DNA of 64,000 bases, taken from Nocardioides sp. 1609 (GTDB lineage Bacteria; Actinomycetota; Actinomycetes; Propionibacteriales; Nocardioidaceae). Below, piece by piece: positions 37,800 to 47,362 of this stretch. The DNA lies in the NCBI RefSeq assembly GCF_004522105.1, contig NZ_SPUJ01000003.1, forward strand, positions 62,001-126,000, read 5' to 3'. Made by a program: the position numbers and the translations under genes. Below the pieces are notes generated by a model. That model was not told the DNA's origin, did no database searches, and saw only the letters and a program-made list of their open reading frames with translations. The stretch's first letter is position 1. Each line of letters starts with the position of its first letter.

Positions 37800-39301
37800 C
37801 CGGCAACCCGGGCACCGACCAGCCGCTCGAACCCACCGACGGCCCGATGGGTGGGCCGGTGGGTGGGCCGGTGGGTGGGCCGGTGGGTGGGCCCGACGCG
37901 ACGGCCGACGACGCCACCGTCGTCACTCCCCCGCCCGACGGCGCGACCACCGACGCGACGCTCGCCCCGGCCGCCCGTCCCGCCCTCGCGCTGCACTACT
38001 CGGCGATCTCGGACGTCGGGCGGATCCGCAAGGACAACCAGGACTCCGGGTATGCCGGCCCGTGGCTGCTCAGCGTCTGCGACGGCGTCGGCGGCGCGGC
38101 CCGCGGCGACATCGCCTCCAGCACCGCGATCTCCGAGCTCCGCAACCTCGACGCCGCCCCGCGCCCGCCCGGCGACGGCCACCCCGGCGATCCCGACGTC
38201 CTCGACCGCGTCACCGACGCCCTGCACGAGGCGCACGCCCAGATCGGCCGCCTCGTCGACGCCGACCCGGCCATCAACGGCACCAGCACCACCGCGACCG
38301 TCGCCCTCTTCGACGGACGCCGGCTCGGCATCGGCCACGTGGGCGACAGCCGCGCCTACCTCTTCCGCGACAACGAGATCTCCCAGCTCACCACCGACCA
38401 CACCTTCGTGCAGAGCCTCATCGACGAGGGCCGGATCACCGAGGCCGAGGCGCGGGTCCACCCGCACCGCAACCTCATCCTCAAGGCCCTCGACGGCATC
38501 CACGAGGCCGAGCCCGACCTGTTCGTGCTCGAGCTCGTCGCCGGCGACCGGCTGCTGCTCTGCAGCGACGGCGCCAGCGGCGTCCTCGACGACGGGCGGC
38601 TCGCCGACATCCTCTCGATGGGCACGCCCGACTTCGCCGCCGTCGAGCTGGTCCGCGCCAGCCTCGAGGCCGGCAGCTCCGACAACGTCACCTGCATCGT
38701 CGCCGACGTCGTCGACGCCGAGACCGCCGCGGCCGACCCGGCGTTCGCCGAGCTCGAGCCGCTGCTCGTCGGTGCCGCAGCCGAGCTCAAGCGCAAGCTC
38801 CCGCGCGGGCTGTTCCGCGGCCACCGCTCGGGTGACACCGGCGAGCTCGAACCGGTCGACGCCGAGATCCCCGACGACCTGCCCTTCGCGATCCCGTCCG
38901 ACCCGCTGCTGCCGCCCGACCCCGAGGCCGCCCGCTACGCCCCCATCCCACCGCCGCGCTACACCTGGCTGCGCCGCGCGATGGTGCTCGCGATCGTCCT
39001 CGGCCTGCTCTGGATCGGTGCCGCCGCGGCCTGGTCCTACGTGCAGCAGCAGTACTACATCGGCGAGGAGGACGGCGTCGTGGTGATCCACCACGGCCTC
39101 AACGCCTCCCTGCCGGGCATCGAGCTCTCCGACGTCGTGGTGGTGACGACGCTGGCCGTCGACGACCTCGAGGAGTTCGACCGCGAGTCGGTCCGCGACG
39201 GCATCCCGGTCGACGACCTATCCGAGGCGCGCGAGCGCGTCGAGGAGCTCGCCGCCAAGCGGACGACCGCCAGCGCGGCCGCCGGTGGAGGCGCGAGCTG
39301 A
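37796..39301 (+). CDS. pstP: PstP, PP2C-family Ser/Thr phosphatase
   Basis: 501 residues. The catalytic PP2C domain has DNQD (near residue 81), VCDGVGGAARGDIASS, GHVGDSRAYLF and SSDNVTCIVADV, giving the two-metal site. A juxtamembrane linker, a TM helix (about 393-415) and a short external tail follow, as in mycobacterial PstP. It dephosphorylates substrates of the cluster kinases. The GTG start overlaps the fhaB TGA. Unusually, the N-terminus carries four in-frame (M/V)GGP repeats before the domain, encoded by a 12-bp array. Codon use is uniform with the operon. Confidence 0.95.
   Translation: MTGNPGTDQPLEPTDGPMGGPVGGPVGGPVGGPDATADDATVVTPPPDGATTDATLAPAARPALALHYSAISDVGRIRKDNQDSGYAGPWLLSVCDGVGGAARGDIASSTAISELRNLDAAPRPPGDGHPGDPDVLDRVTDALHEAHAQIGRLVDADPAINGTSTTATVALFDGRRLGIGHVGDSRAYLFRDNEISQLTTDHTFVQSLIDEGRITEAEARVHPHRNLILKALDGIHEAEPDLFVLELVAGDRLLLCSDGASGVLDDGRLADILSMGTPDFAAVELVRASLEAGSSDNVTCIVADVVDAETAAADPAFAELEPLLVGAAAELKRKLPRGLFRGHRSGDTGELEPVDAEIPDDLPFAIPSDPLLPPDPEAARYAPIPPPRYTWLRRAMVLAIVLGLLWIGAAAAWSYVQQQYYIGEEDGVVVIHHGLNASLPGIELSDVVVVTTLAVDDLEEFDRESVRDGIPVDDLSEARERVEELAAKRTTASAAAGGGAS
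37847..37894. repeat. 12-bp tandem repeat, four units, in frame
   Basis: Four copies of (a/g)tgggtgggcc(g/c) near the pstP start, encoding MGGP-VGGP-VGGP-VGGP. Copy-number change would keep the reading frame. Confidence 0.85.
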
Positions 39302-39303
39302 GC

Positions 39304-40713
39304 ATGGCCACCACTCCGGGCACCGGGGCCCTGATGGGGTTCGTCCACCGCCGCCGGCGGGGGGCCGAGCTCTTCCTGCTCGTGCTGGCCCTCGCCGTCG
39401 GCGTGGGCGGCTACGCCGCCGTCGGCCTCGGCGTCGACGGCGAGGTGCCGGCCAACATCGTCGGCTACGGCGGCTGGCTGGCCGGGCTGATGGTGGCCGC
39501 GCACGTCGCCGTCCGCCTCGTCGCGCCGTACGCCGACCCGGTCCTGCTGCCCGTCGTCGCCGCCCTCAACGGCCTCGGCCTGGCCGTCATCCACCGCCTC
39601 GACCTGGCCGAGGGCGACTCCTTCGCGCCGCAGCAGCTGACCTGGATGACCCTCGGGGTGATCCTCTTCGTCCTGACCCTGCTGGTGCTGCGCGACCACC
39701 GGGTGCTGGCCCGCTTCACCTACACCGCCGGGCTGCTCGCCATCGTGCTGCTGATGCTGCCCATGGCCCCGGTCATCGGCAAGCAGGTCAACGGCGCCCG
39801 GATCTGGATCCACCTCGGCCCGTTCAACTTCCAGCCCGGCGAGGTCGCCAAGGTGCTGCTGGTCGTCGCCTTCGCCGGCTACCTCGTGCTGCACCGCGAC
39901 GCCCTCGCGCTGGCCGGGCGCCGGGTGCTGTTCGTCGACCTGCCGCGGGGCCGCGACCTCGGTCCGATCCTGGTGATGTGGCTGATCAGCCTCGGCATCC
40001 TGGTCTTCCAGCGCGACCTCGGCTCCAGCCTGCTGTTCTTCGGGCTGTTCCTGCTCATGCTCTACGTCGCCACGGAGCGACCCGGCTGGGTCGTGGTCGG
40101 CGCCCTGCTGTTCAGCGGCGGCGCCGTCGCCGGCTACCGGCTCTTCGGCCACGTGCGGGTGCGCGTGGACACCTGGCTGCACCCGTTCGAGTACTACGAC
40201 GGCGGAACCGGCGAGAACAGCTACCAGCTCGTCGAGGGCCTGTTCGGCTTCGCCTGGGGCGGCCAGATCGGCAAGGGCCTCGGCGAGGGCGACCCGGGCC
40301 GGGTGCCCGAGGCATCGTCCGACTTCATCATGGCCGCGATCGGCGAGGAGCTCGGCCTGACCGGCGTCCTGGCCGTGCTGCTGCTCTACGGGATCGTCGT
40401 CGAGCGGGCGCTGCGCACCGCGCTGATCTGCCGCGACAACTTCGGCAAGCTGATGGCCACCGGCCTGGCCGGCGTGTTCGCGCTGCAGCTCTTCGTCGTC
40501 ATCGGCGGCGTCACCCGGCTGATCCCGCTCACCGGCCTGACCACGTCGTTCCTGTCCTACGGCGGCTCCTCGCTCGTCATGAGCTGGGTGATCATCGCGC
40601 TGCTGCTGCGGATCTCCGACCAGGCCCGCCGTCCCGTCCCCGAGCTGACCCCCGAGGTCGAGTCGTCGCCCGACGACGAGTCGACCCAGGTCATCAAGCT
40701 GAGCAAGACATGA
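39304..40713 (+). CDS. rodA: RodA/FtsW-type SEDS glycosyltransferase
   Basis: 469 residues, polytopic with about ten TM helices. SEDS motifs include VNGARIWIHLGPFNFQPGEVAK and LTGLTTSFLSYGGSSLV. SEDS proteins polymerise glycan strands together with a class B PBP. It starts 2 nt after the pstP stop and is followed by pbpA, the standard actinobacterial pair. C-terminal tail is acidic (ESSPDDESTQ), perhaps a kinase target. Confidence 0.93.
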   Translation: MATTPGTGALMGFVHRRRRGAELFLLVLALAVGVGGYAAVGLGVDGEVPANIVGYGGWLAGLMVAAHVAVRLVAPYADPVLLPVVAALNGLGLAVIHRLDLAEGDSFAPQQLTWMTLGVILFVLTLLVLRDHRVLARFTYTAGLLAIVLLMLPMAPVIGKQVNGARIWIHLGPFNFQPGEVAKVLLVVAFAGYLVLHRDALALAGRRVLFVDLPRGRDLGPILVMWLISLGILVFQRDLGSSLLFFGLFLLMLYVATERPGWVVVGALLFSGGAVAGYRLFGHVRVRVDTWLHPFEYYDGGTGENSYQLVEGLFGFAWGGQIGKGLGEGDPGRVPEASSDFIMAAIGEELGLTGVLAVLLLYGIVVERALRTALICRDNFGKLMATGLAGVFALQLFVVIGGVTRLIPLTGLTTSFLSYGGSSLVMSWVIIALLLRISDQARRPVPELTPEVESSPDDESTQVIKLSKT

Positions 40714-40804
40714 CCACGCGACGCGCAGGTGCGCCCCGACGTCCCTCGGCTCCCCGGCTGCGCTCCTCCAACGGACGACGCCGCAGGGACCCCGGAGAAG
40801 CCTC

Positions 40805-42265
40805 ATGAACAAGCCCATCCGAAGCGTCTCGATCTTCTGCCTCCTCCTCTTCCTGGCGCTGATGCTCAACGTCACCTACCTGCAGTTCTGGGAGGCCGAC
40901 AGCCTCAACGACCGTGCGGAGAACCGCCGGGTCAAGGAGGCCGCCTACTCCAGCGAGCGCGGCGCGATCCTGGTCGGCCGGACGCCGATCGCGGAGAGCA
41001 AGCCGGTCGACGACGAGTTCAACTACCTGCGCACCTACCCGGCGAAGGGCCTCTACGCGCCGGTCACCGGCTACTTCTCCTTCGGCTCCTCCAGCGGCAT
41101 CGAGTCCTCCCAGAACGAGGTGCTCTCCGGCGACGACCCGCGGCTGTTCATCGGCAGCCTGGTCGACCTGCTCAGCAACAAGGCCCCGAAGGGCGGCAAC
41201 GTCCAGCTGACCCTCGACCCCGACGCGCAGCAGGCGGCGTACGACGGCCTGGCCGCGCTCGGCGACGACGTCGAGGGCGCCGTGGTGGCCCTCCAGCCGT
41301 CGACCGGCAAGATCCTCGCGATGGTGTCGCTGCCGACGTTCGACCCCAACCGGCTGGCCTCCCACGACTTCGCCACCCGCGACGCGCTCTACGCCCGGCT
41401 GCTCGAGGACGACAAGGACCCGCTGCTCAACCGGGCGATCCAGACGCGGCTCTTCCCGGGCTCGGTGTTCAAGCTCGTCACCGCCGCCGCCGCCCTCGAG
41501 TCCGACAAGTACGAGGGCGCCGACGCGATGGTGCCCGGCGGCGCCACGTTCCAGCTCCCGCAGACCTCCGGCGAGGGCGGCCTGATCGACAACGAGGGTC
41601 GCTACTGCGGCAGCGGCGAGATCACCCTGCGCCTGGCGATGGAGCAGTCCTGCAACACCACCTTCGCGCAGCTGGCCATCGAGGTCGGCGCCGAGGGGAT
41701 GCTGCGCCAGGCCGAGCAGTTCGGCTTCAACAGCAGCTACCTCGAGGACCTCGGCGGTCAGGTCCGCTCGAGCTTCCCCGACGAGCTGACGCCGCCCGAG
41801 GTGGGGCAGGTCGGGTTCGGTCAGTTCGAGGTGCAGGCCACGCCGCTGCAGATGGCGATGGTCGCCGCCGCGATCGCCAACGACGGCGTCGTGATGCGCC
41901 CCTACATCGTCGACGAGGTGCAGTCGGCCGACTACGACGCGCAGACCACCGACCCCGAGGAGCTGTCCCGCGCGATCAGCGAGGAGACCGCCGAGGCCCT
42001 GCGCGAGGTGATGGTCTCCACCGTCGACGACGGCACCGCGTCGCCCGCGGCCATCTCGGGCGTCTCGGTCGGCGGCAAGACCGGCACCGCCCAGCGCGGC
42101 GTCCCCGGCGAGCCGCCGTACGGCTGGTTCGTCTCCTTCGCCCCCCAGGACGACGCCGACGTGGCCGTGGCCGTCATGATCCAGGAGGCGCCCGGCAGGG
42201 AGATCGCCGGCGGCGCGCTCGGCGGCCCGATCGCGAAGGCCGTGATGGAGGCCATCATCCGATGA
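40805..42265 (+). CDS. pbpA: class B penicillin-binding protein PbpA
   Basis: 486 residues. One N-terminal TM helix (SVSIFCLLLFLALMLNVTY) anchors an external transpeptidase domain with SVFK (active-site Ser, in FPGSVFKLVT), SCNTTF (SxN) and GKTGTAQ (KTG). It cross-links peptidoglycan with RodA. GGAG 8 nt before ATG 40805 fixes the start. The 91-nt gap after rodA holds no gene I can support. Confidence 0.95.
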   Translation: MNKPIRSVSIFCLLLFLALMLNVTYLQFWEADSLNDRAENRRVKEAAYSSERGAILVGRTPIAESKPVDDEFNYLRTYPAKGLYAPVTGYFSFGSSSGIESSQNEVLSGDDPRLFIGSLVDLLSNKAPKGGNVQLTLDPDAQQAAYDGLAALGDDVEGAVVALQPSTGKILAMVSLPTFDPNRLASHDFATRDALYARLLEDDKDPLLNRAIQTRLFPGSVFKLVTAAAALESDKYEGADAMVPGGATFQLPQTSGEGGLIDNEGRYCGSGEITLRLAMEQSCNTTFAQLAIEVGAEGMLRQAEQFGFNSSYLEDLGGQVRSSFPDELTPPEVGQVGFGQFEVQATPLQMAMVAAAIANDGVVMRPYIVDEVQSADYDAQTTDPEELSRAISEETAEALREVMVSTVDDGTASPAAISGVSVGGKTGTAQRGVPGEPPYGWFVSFAPQDDADVAVAVMIQEAPGREIAGGALGGPIAKAVMEAIIR

Positions 42266-42287
42266 CACGACACGGGAGGGGCACAGC

Positions 42288-43871
42288 ATGAGCGAGCTCA
42301 CCGACAACTTCGCCGACGACGCCGGCCGGTTCCGGCTCGAGTCGCGCATAGCCACCGGCGGGATGGGCGAGGTCTGGCGCGCCACCGACACCGTGCTCGG
42401 CCGCCAGGTCGCGGTCAAGCTGCTCAAGACCGAGTTCGCGGACGACCCGACCTTCCGGGCGCGCTTCGCCACCGAGGCCCAGCACGCCGCCGCCCTGCAC
42501 CACCCGGGCATCGCGTCGGTCTTCGACGTCGGCGAGAAGGCGGCCACCGACGGGTCGGGCAACCCCCGCCCGTTCCTGGTGATGGAGCTCGTCGAGGGCC
42601 AGCCGCTCTCGGCCCTGATCGGCGGCGCCTCCGGCGGTCGCGACCTCGACCCGCAGGCCGTCCGCGACCTGCTGTCGCAGGTCGGCGAGGCCCTCGGCGC
42701 CGCGCACCGCGCCGGGATCATCCACCGCGACGTCAAGCCGGCCAACCTGCTCGTGACGCCCGAGGGGAAGGTGAAGGTGACCGACTTCGGCATCGCCCGC
42801 GCCGCCGACGGCGTCGGCATCACCCGCACCGGCGCGGTGATGGGCACGCCGCAGTACCTCTCCCCCGAGCAGGCCGAGGGCCGCCCGGCCACGTCGGCGT
42901 CCGACGTCTACGCCCTCGGCGTCGTCGCCTTCGAGTGCCTCGCCGGACGCCGTCCGTTCGAGGCCGACTCGCCCGTCGCGACCGCGCTGGCGCACCTGCG
43001 CAACCCGATCCCCGACCTGCCGGCCAGCGTGCCGGCCGACCTGGCCGCCGTCGTCCGCCGGGCGCTGGCCAAGAAGCCCGAGGAGCGGTACGCCGACGGC
43101 GCGGCCTTCGCGGCCGCGCTGCGCGACCCCACGGCCGCCGTCCCGGCCACCCGGGCCACGCCGCGCACCCCCGTCGCCCCGGTGGTGCCGGTGGTGCCGG
43201 TCCCCCCGGTCGGCGACACCACCGCCACCCAGGTCCTGGGCGCGGCCCCGGCGTACGACCCGACCCCGACGCCGCCGCCCACGGGGCCGGTGACCGGCAC
43301 GACCGACACGGCCGGCTCGACGGTGCCCGACCGGAGGAACCCGTGGCCGGTCGTGGCCGCGGTCGCACTGATCGTCGCGCTCGCGATCGTGCTGACGCTG
43401 CTCCTCACCGGCGGTGACGACGACGGTGACGACACCACCGACACCAGCACGACCCCGACCCGCACCCGCACGCAGTCGCAGTCGCAGTCGGCGACGACGT
43501 CGGGCCCCGCGACGATCGAGCTCGACGCCTCCGACTACGTCGGCGACCCGATCGAGGACGTCGAGGACGCCCTCGAGGGCCTGGGCCTCCAGGTCCGGCG
43601 CGACGAGCAGGACAACGACGACCCGGGTCGCGACGGCGTGGTGGACGGCCTCAACCCGACCGGCACGGTGACCGAGGGCGACACGATCACGGTCAGCTTC
43701 TGGGGCGTGGCTCCCGAGGAGACGACGGAGCCGACGACCGACCCCACCACCGAGCCCACGACCGAGCCGACCACCGAGCCCACCTCGGAACCGCCGACCG
43801 AGCCCACCACCGAACCGACGCAGACCGAGACCAGCCCGACGCAGCCCACCGACGGAGAGAGCTCACCGTGA
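42288..43871 (+). CDS. pknA: PknA-type Ser/Thr protein kinase
   Basis: 527 residues. The kinase domain (about 14-275) has the Gly loop IATGGMGEVW, VAVKLL (Lys), HRDVKPANLLV (catalytic Asp), DFGIARAADG (DFG) and GTPQYLSPEQ. A Pro/Ala linker, one TM helix (about 354-376) and a PASTA-like external domain (about 404-475) follow, then a TEPT/Pro-rich tail. Mtb PknA lacks a PASTA domain, so this external extension is notable. It phosphorylates cell-division and envelope proteins. It lies 22 nt after pbpA and overlaps pknB by 4 nt. Confidence 0.93.
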   Translation: MSELTDNFADDAGRFRLESRIATGGMGEVWRATDTVLGRQVAVKLLKTEFADDPTFRARFATEAQHAAALHHPGIASVFDVGEKAATDGSGNPRPFLVMELVEGQPLSALIGGASGGRDLDPQAVRDLLSQVGEALGAAHRAGIIHRDVKPANLLVTPEGKVKVTDFGIARAADGVGITRTGAVMGTPQYLSPEQAEGRPATSASDVYALGVVAFECLAGRRPFEADSPVATALAHLRNPIPDLPASVPADLAAVVRRALAKKPEERYADGAAFAAALRDPTAAVPATRATPRTPVAPVVPVVPVPPVGDTTATQVLGAAPAYDPTPTPPPTGPVTGTTDTAGSTVPDRRNPWPVVAAVALIVALAIVLTLLLTGGDDDGDDTTDTSTTPTRTRTQSQSQSATTSGPATIELDASDYVGDPIEDVEDALEGLGLQVRRDEQDNDDPGRDGVVDGLNPTGTVTEGDTITVSFWGVAPEETTEPTTDPTTEPTTEPTTEPTSEPPTEPTTEPTQTETSPTQPTDGESSP

Positions 43872-45688
43872 ACGACCCAGCCCCCACCGTGGTCGGTGGC
43901 CGCTACGAGCTGGGCGAGATGCTCGGCCGCGGCGGCATGGCCGAGGTGCGCAAGGGCACCGACAGCCGCCTCGGCCGGATCGTGGCCGTCAAGCGGCTGC
44001 GCACCGACCTGGCCAGCGACGCGACCTTCCAGGCCCGCTTCCGGCGCGAGGCGCAGTCGTCGGCGTCGCTGAACCACCCCTCGATCGTCGCCGTCTACGA
44101 CACCGGCGAGGAGCCGGCCACCGACGGCTCGGGGGTCGCCCAGCCCTACATCGTGATGGAGTTCGTCGCCGGCCGGACGCTGCGCGACATCCTGCGCGAG
44201 GGCCGCAAGATCCTTCCCGAGCGCGCCCTCGAGATCACCAGCGGCGTGCTCTCGGCCCTCGACTACAGCCACCGTGCCGGCATCATCCACCGCGACATCA
44301 AGCCCGGCAACGTGATGCTGACGCCGTCGGGCGACATCAAGGTGATGGACTTCGGCATCGCCCGCGCGATGAGCGACGCCGCGAACTCGATGACCCAGAC
44401 CGCCGCCGTCGTCGGCACCGCGCAGTACCTCTCCCCCGAGCAGGCGCGCGGAGAGTCGGTCGACTCCCGCTCCGACGTCTACTCCGCCGGCTGCCTGCTC
44501 TACGAGCTGCTCACCGGCCGGCCGCCGTTCGTCGGCGACAGCCCCGTCGCGGTGGCCTACCAGCACGTGCGGGAGCAGCCCTCCCCGCCGTCCGACCACG
44601 ACACCGAGCTGCCGCCCGCCGTCGACGCGATCGTCCTCAAGGCGCTGACCAAGCGGCTCGAGGACCGCTACCAGTCGGCCGGCGCGATGCGCAACGACAT
44701 CGAGCGCTACCTCGCCGGCCGCCCGGTCGAGGCCACCGTCCCGCCACCGGCCCCGGCGCCCGAGCCGCCCCCGCCGGCGCCCGTCGCCGCCCCGGTCGCG
44801 ACGCCGCCGCGGCGCCCCGAGCCGACGCCGCTGCCGCTCTCGCACGAGCCCGGGCCCCCGCGCACCGGGTTGTGGGTGCTGCTCGGCCTGCTCGTCGTCG
44901 CCCTGCTCGTGGCCGGCTGGTTCCTCGTCAAGGACGAGCTGTTCCCCGAGCCGCCGGAGCGCACGCCGGTCCCGGGCGTGATCGGGATGACCGAGGACCA
45001 GGCCCGCCAGACGATCGGCAACGCAGGGCTCACCGTCGACCCGCAGGTCGTCTACGAGAACAGCGACACCGTCCCGGCCGAGGAGGTCATCGAGCAAAGT
45101 CCCTCCAAGGACGACTACGTCGCCCCGGGCTCACCGATCACCCTGACCGTCTCCATCGGCAAGGAGGAGGTGGCCGTGCCGAGCGTCGTCACGTTGTCGC
45201 TGAAGGACGCCAAGGCGGAGCTCCGGGAGCAGGGCTTCACCAAGGTCCGCCAGGAGGAGGTCGAGAGCGACCGGCCCCAGGGCGAGGTGCTGACCCAGAA
45301 CCCCGCGGCCGGCACCATGGTCGAGAAGGGCGCCTCGATCACCCTCGAGTACTCCGAGGGACCCAAGGAGGTGCCGTTCGTCATCGGCAAGACCGAGCGT
45401 GAGGCCACCCGGCTGATCGAGGAGGCCGGCTTCGTCGTCGACGTCCGGCCGGACGCGGTGTCGACCGAGGTCAAGGGCACCGTCACCGACCAGGCCCAGG
45501 AGGCCGGCCAGCCGCTGCCGCAGGACAGCGTCGTGGTGATCTTCGTGTCGGTCTACGTCGAGCCGACCACGACCTCCCCGCCGCCGACCACGCCGCCGAC
45601 CACCACGGACCCGGCGCCGACCGACCCGTTGCCCACCGACCCGCTGCCGTCCCGCGGCCCCGCTGCGTCGGACGACGACGAGGACTGA
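43868..45688 (+). CDS. pknB: PknB, PASTA-domain Ser/Thr protein kinase
   Basis: 606 residues. The kinase domain (10-275) has LGRGGMAEV, VAVKRL, HRDIKPGNVML and DFGIARAMS. A Pro-rich linker and TM helix (about 335-354) lead to three PASTA domains (about 363-433, 435-498, 500-564), which bind muropeptides or lipid II. Mtb PknB has four, so one fewer here. The C-terminus is a long Pro/Thr/Asp tail. GTG 43868 overlaps the pknA TGA. It is the last gene of the cluster, and its substrates include PstP, FhaA and CrgA-type proteins. Confidence 0.95.
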   Translation: MNDPAPTVVGGRYELGEMLGRGGMAEVRKGTDSRLGRIVAVKRLRTDLASDATFQARFRREAQSSASLNHPSIVAVYDTGEEPATDGSGVAQPYIVMEFVAGRTLRDILREGRKILPERALEITSGVLSALDYSHRAGIIHRDIKPGNVMLTPSGDIKVMDFGIARAMSDAANSMTQTAAVVGTAQYLSPEQARGESVDSRSDVYSAGCLLYELLTGRPPFVGDSPVAVAYQHVREQPSPPSDHDTELPPAVDAIVLKALTKRLEDRYQSAGAMRNDIERYLAGRPVEATVPPPAPAPEPPPPAPVAAPVATPPRRPEPTPLPLSHEPGPPRTGLWVLLGLLVVALLVAGWFLVKDELFPEPPERTPVPGVIGMTEDQARQTIGNAGLTVDPQVVYENSDTVPAEEVIEQSPSKDDYVAPGSPITLTVSIGKEEVAVPSVVTLSLKDAKAELREQGFTKVRQEEVESDRPQGEVLTQNPAAGTMVEKGASITLEYSEGPKEVPFVIGKTEREATRLIEEAGFVVDVRPDAVSTEVKGTVTDQAQEAGQPLPQDSVVVIFVSVYVEPTTTSPPPTTPPTTTDPAPTDPLPTDPLPSRGPAASDDDED

Positions 45689-45765
45689 CCTGCCGCTCGA
45701 CGGTCCCTGGCTGCTGCCCGTGCTCGTCGCGGGCCCAGCGGGTGCCCAGCGCGTGCCCAGCGCGT

Positions 45766-45824
45766 GCAATTGCCGACGTGTGGCCAGTTTTCAGCGCCGA
45801 ACGTGGCCGATTCGCGGCAATTGC
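45766..45824. repeat. 59-bp dispersed inverted-repeat element, copy A
   Basis: Ends GCAATTGCCG and CGGCAATTGC; outside these the inverted repeat extends to 21-nt arms (45755-45775 and 45815-45835, one mismatch). The reverse complement aligns with copy B at 62902-62960, exactly the same length, about 40 of 59 positions identical. It lies between the convergent pknB and DUF881 genes and may serve as a terminator. Confidence 0.8.
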
Positions 45825-45866
45825 GCGCGCTGGGCAGGTCCGACACCCCACCCGCAGCGGGGCCGA

Positions 45867-46697
45867 TCAGTCCTGGGGACGGGCGGAGTCCATGGTGATC
45901 AAGCCTTCGTACGGCGGCGCCTCGAGCTCGGGCTCCTGCTCGAGCTCCCAGCCGATGCCGATGTCGGGCGAGGCGGCGTCGAGCCGGAAGCCGGTGACGT
46001 CCTGGTCGGCGTCGATGGCCGCCTGGAGCGTCTCGGGGTCACCGACCGCCTCGATCTCGTAGGGCTCCGGGTAGGGCACGCCCTGGAGCTGGACGGTGCT
46101 GCCGGTGCACCGGATGCCGGTGGTGCTGACGACGCGCTGCCCCTGGATGGTGACGGCGTCGGCGCCGCCGGCCCACAGGGCGTTGACGACGGCCTGGATG
46201 TCCTGCTGGTGCACCACCAGGCGTTGCAGCCTGGCCTCCGGGTCGGGTTCACGCAGGGCGTTCTCGAAGGCGTCGTCGGGCGCGTCGGACAGCACGATGC
46301 GCAGCCCCGGCCCGCTGACCGCCTCGAGACCGGCCGGCCCCCTGAGCGTGTCGGCGACGCGGTGCTCGCGGCGCACGCGGGCGTCGTCGATGTCGTTGGT
46401 GAGCGCCTCGACCTCGGTCCGGAGGGCGGCCGCCTCGGCCTGGAGCGCCTCGTAGGACTCCGACTCCGACTGCGTCAACGACGCCAGGTCGGTGTAGCGA
46501 CCCGGGCGGAGGTCGGTGCCACCGCTCGTGGTGGCACTCGCGACGAAGAGCACACCGGACAGCAGGACCACGACCGGCGTCCCGATCCGCCACGGACCGC
46601 GCGAACGCGCGACCGGAGCCGCGACCTCGGCTCGGCCGTCGGCTCCGGTGTCGGCTCCGGCGTCGACTTCGGGGTCGACCGGGTGGGCTGGGTCCAT
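45867..46697 (-). CDS. DUF881 family protein
   Basis: 276 residues with one TM helix (GTPVVVLLSGVLFVASAT) and a long coiled-coil like region (QSESESYEALQAEAAALRTEV), followed by the DUF881 domain (QQDIQAVVNALWAGGADAV, then ITIQGQRV-like core IQGQRVVSTTGIRC). Such proteins sit near division and pknB loci in actinobacteria; function unsettled. TACCTT lies 7 nt before ATG 46697. It is convergent with pknB. Confidence 0.88.
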   Translation of the reverse strand: MDPAHPVDPEVDAGADTGADGRAEVAAPVARSRGPWRIGTPVVVLLSGVLFVASATTSGGTDLRPGRYTDLASLTQSESESYEALQAEAAALRTEVEALTNDIDDARVRREHRVADTLRGPAGLEAVSGPGLRIVLSDAPDDAFENALREPDPEARLQRLVVHQQDIQAVVNALWAGGADAVTIQGQRVVSTTGIRCTGSTVQLQGVPYPEPYEIEAVGDPETLQAAIDADQDVTGFRLDAASPDIGIGWELEQEPELEAPPYEGLITMDSARPQD

Positions 46698-46704
46698 GCC
46701 GACT

Positions 46705-46710
46705 AAGGTA
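46705..46710 (-). promoter_or_regulatory. -10 hexamer TACCTT for DUF881
   Basis: TACCTT ends 7 nt before the DUF881 ATG, with no ribosome site; consistent with a leaderless transcript. Confidence 0.5.
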
Positions 46711-46779
46711 ACTCGCGACCGCGACGCGCCGTGGCGCGCCCGGCCCCGTCCGCAGCACCCATCAGATCGGAACCGACCC

Positions 46780-47256
46780 GTGGCCAAGCTCAAGGCGAAG
46801 CAGCAGACCTTCGACCCCGACCGGGGGCCGGTGGTCAGCATCCGCTTCGCGGTCGCGATCGCCCTGGTCGTCCTCGGCATCGCATGGATCGCGTTCTACT
46901 ACATCGGTGTCCGCGCTCCCGACGGCCTCAACTCCGAGGGCGCGCCGTACCCCGCGACCGGTCCGGGCTTCATGCAGGACCTCGACCAGTGGAACTACCT
47001 GATCGGCTTCGGCCTGTTCTTCCTCGGCCTGGTCGTCGCCGCGCACCCCTCCACCCCGCTCGGCCGCGGCCGCGGCGTCGTGGTCGGCATGCTCGGCTGC
47101 TTCCTGCTCGGGCTCGCCTGGATCTGCGTCTTCTACGCCATCGCGAACCAGGCCGACCCGTCGCTGCCGATCTTCAACGACCTCGGCCAGAAGAACCTGG
47201 GCGTCGGTATCGCGTTCATGGCCGTCGGCTTCACCTTCGCCACGCGCTGGGAGTGA
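46780..47256 (+). CDS. crgA: CrgA-like cell division protein with internal duplication
   Basis: 158 residues, about 1.7 times the roughly 90 of Mtb CrgA. Four TM helices are predicted (about 22-43, 71-89, 99-121, 138-155) instead of two. The two halves match each other: VLGIAWIAFYYIG with LLGLAWICVFYAI, and WNYLIGFGLFFLGLVVAAHP with KNLGVGIAFMAVGFTFATRW. CrgA helps place FtsZ and recruits PBPs at the septum. Start GTG 46780. Confidence 0.85.
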   Translation: MAKLKAKQQTFDPDRGPVVSIRFAVAIALVVLGIAWIAFYYIGVRAPDGLNSEGAPYPATGPGFMQDLDQWNYLIGFGLFFLGLVVAAHPSTPLGRGRGVVVGMLGCFLLGLAWICVFYAIANQADPSLPIFNDLGQKNLGVGIAFMAVGFTFATRWE

Positions 47257-47362
47257 CCCGACGCGGGAGCGCGACTGCCTCCCGCACCGGCGCCCACCGG
47301 CGCCACCCCTGCTGAAGCTCCGGAACGACCCCGGCCCTCGCCCAGACGGCCGGGGTCGTCCT

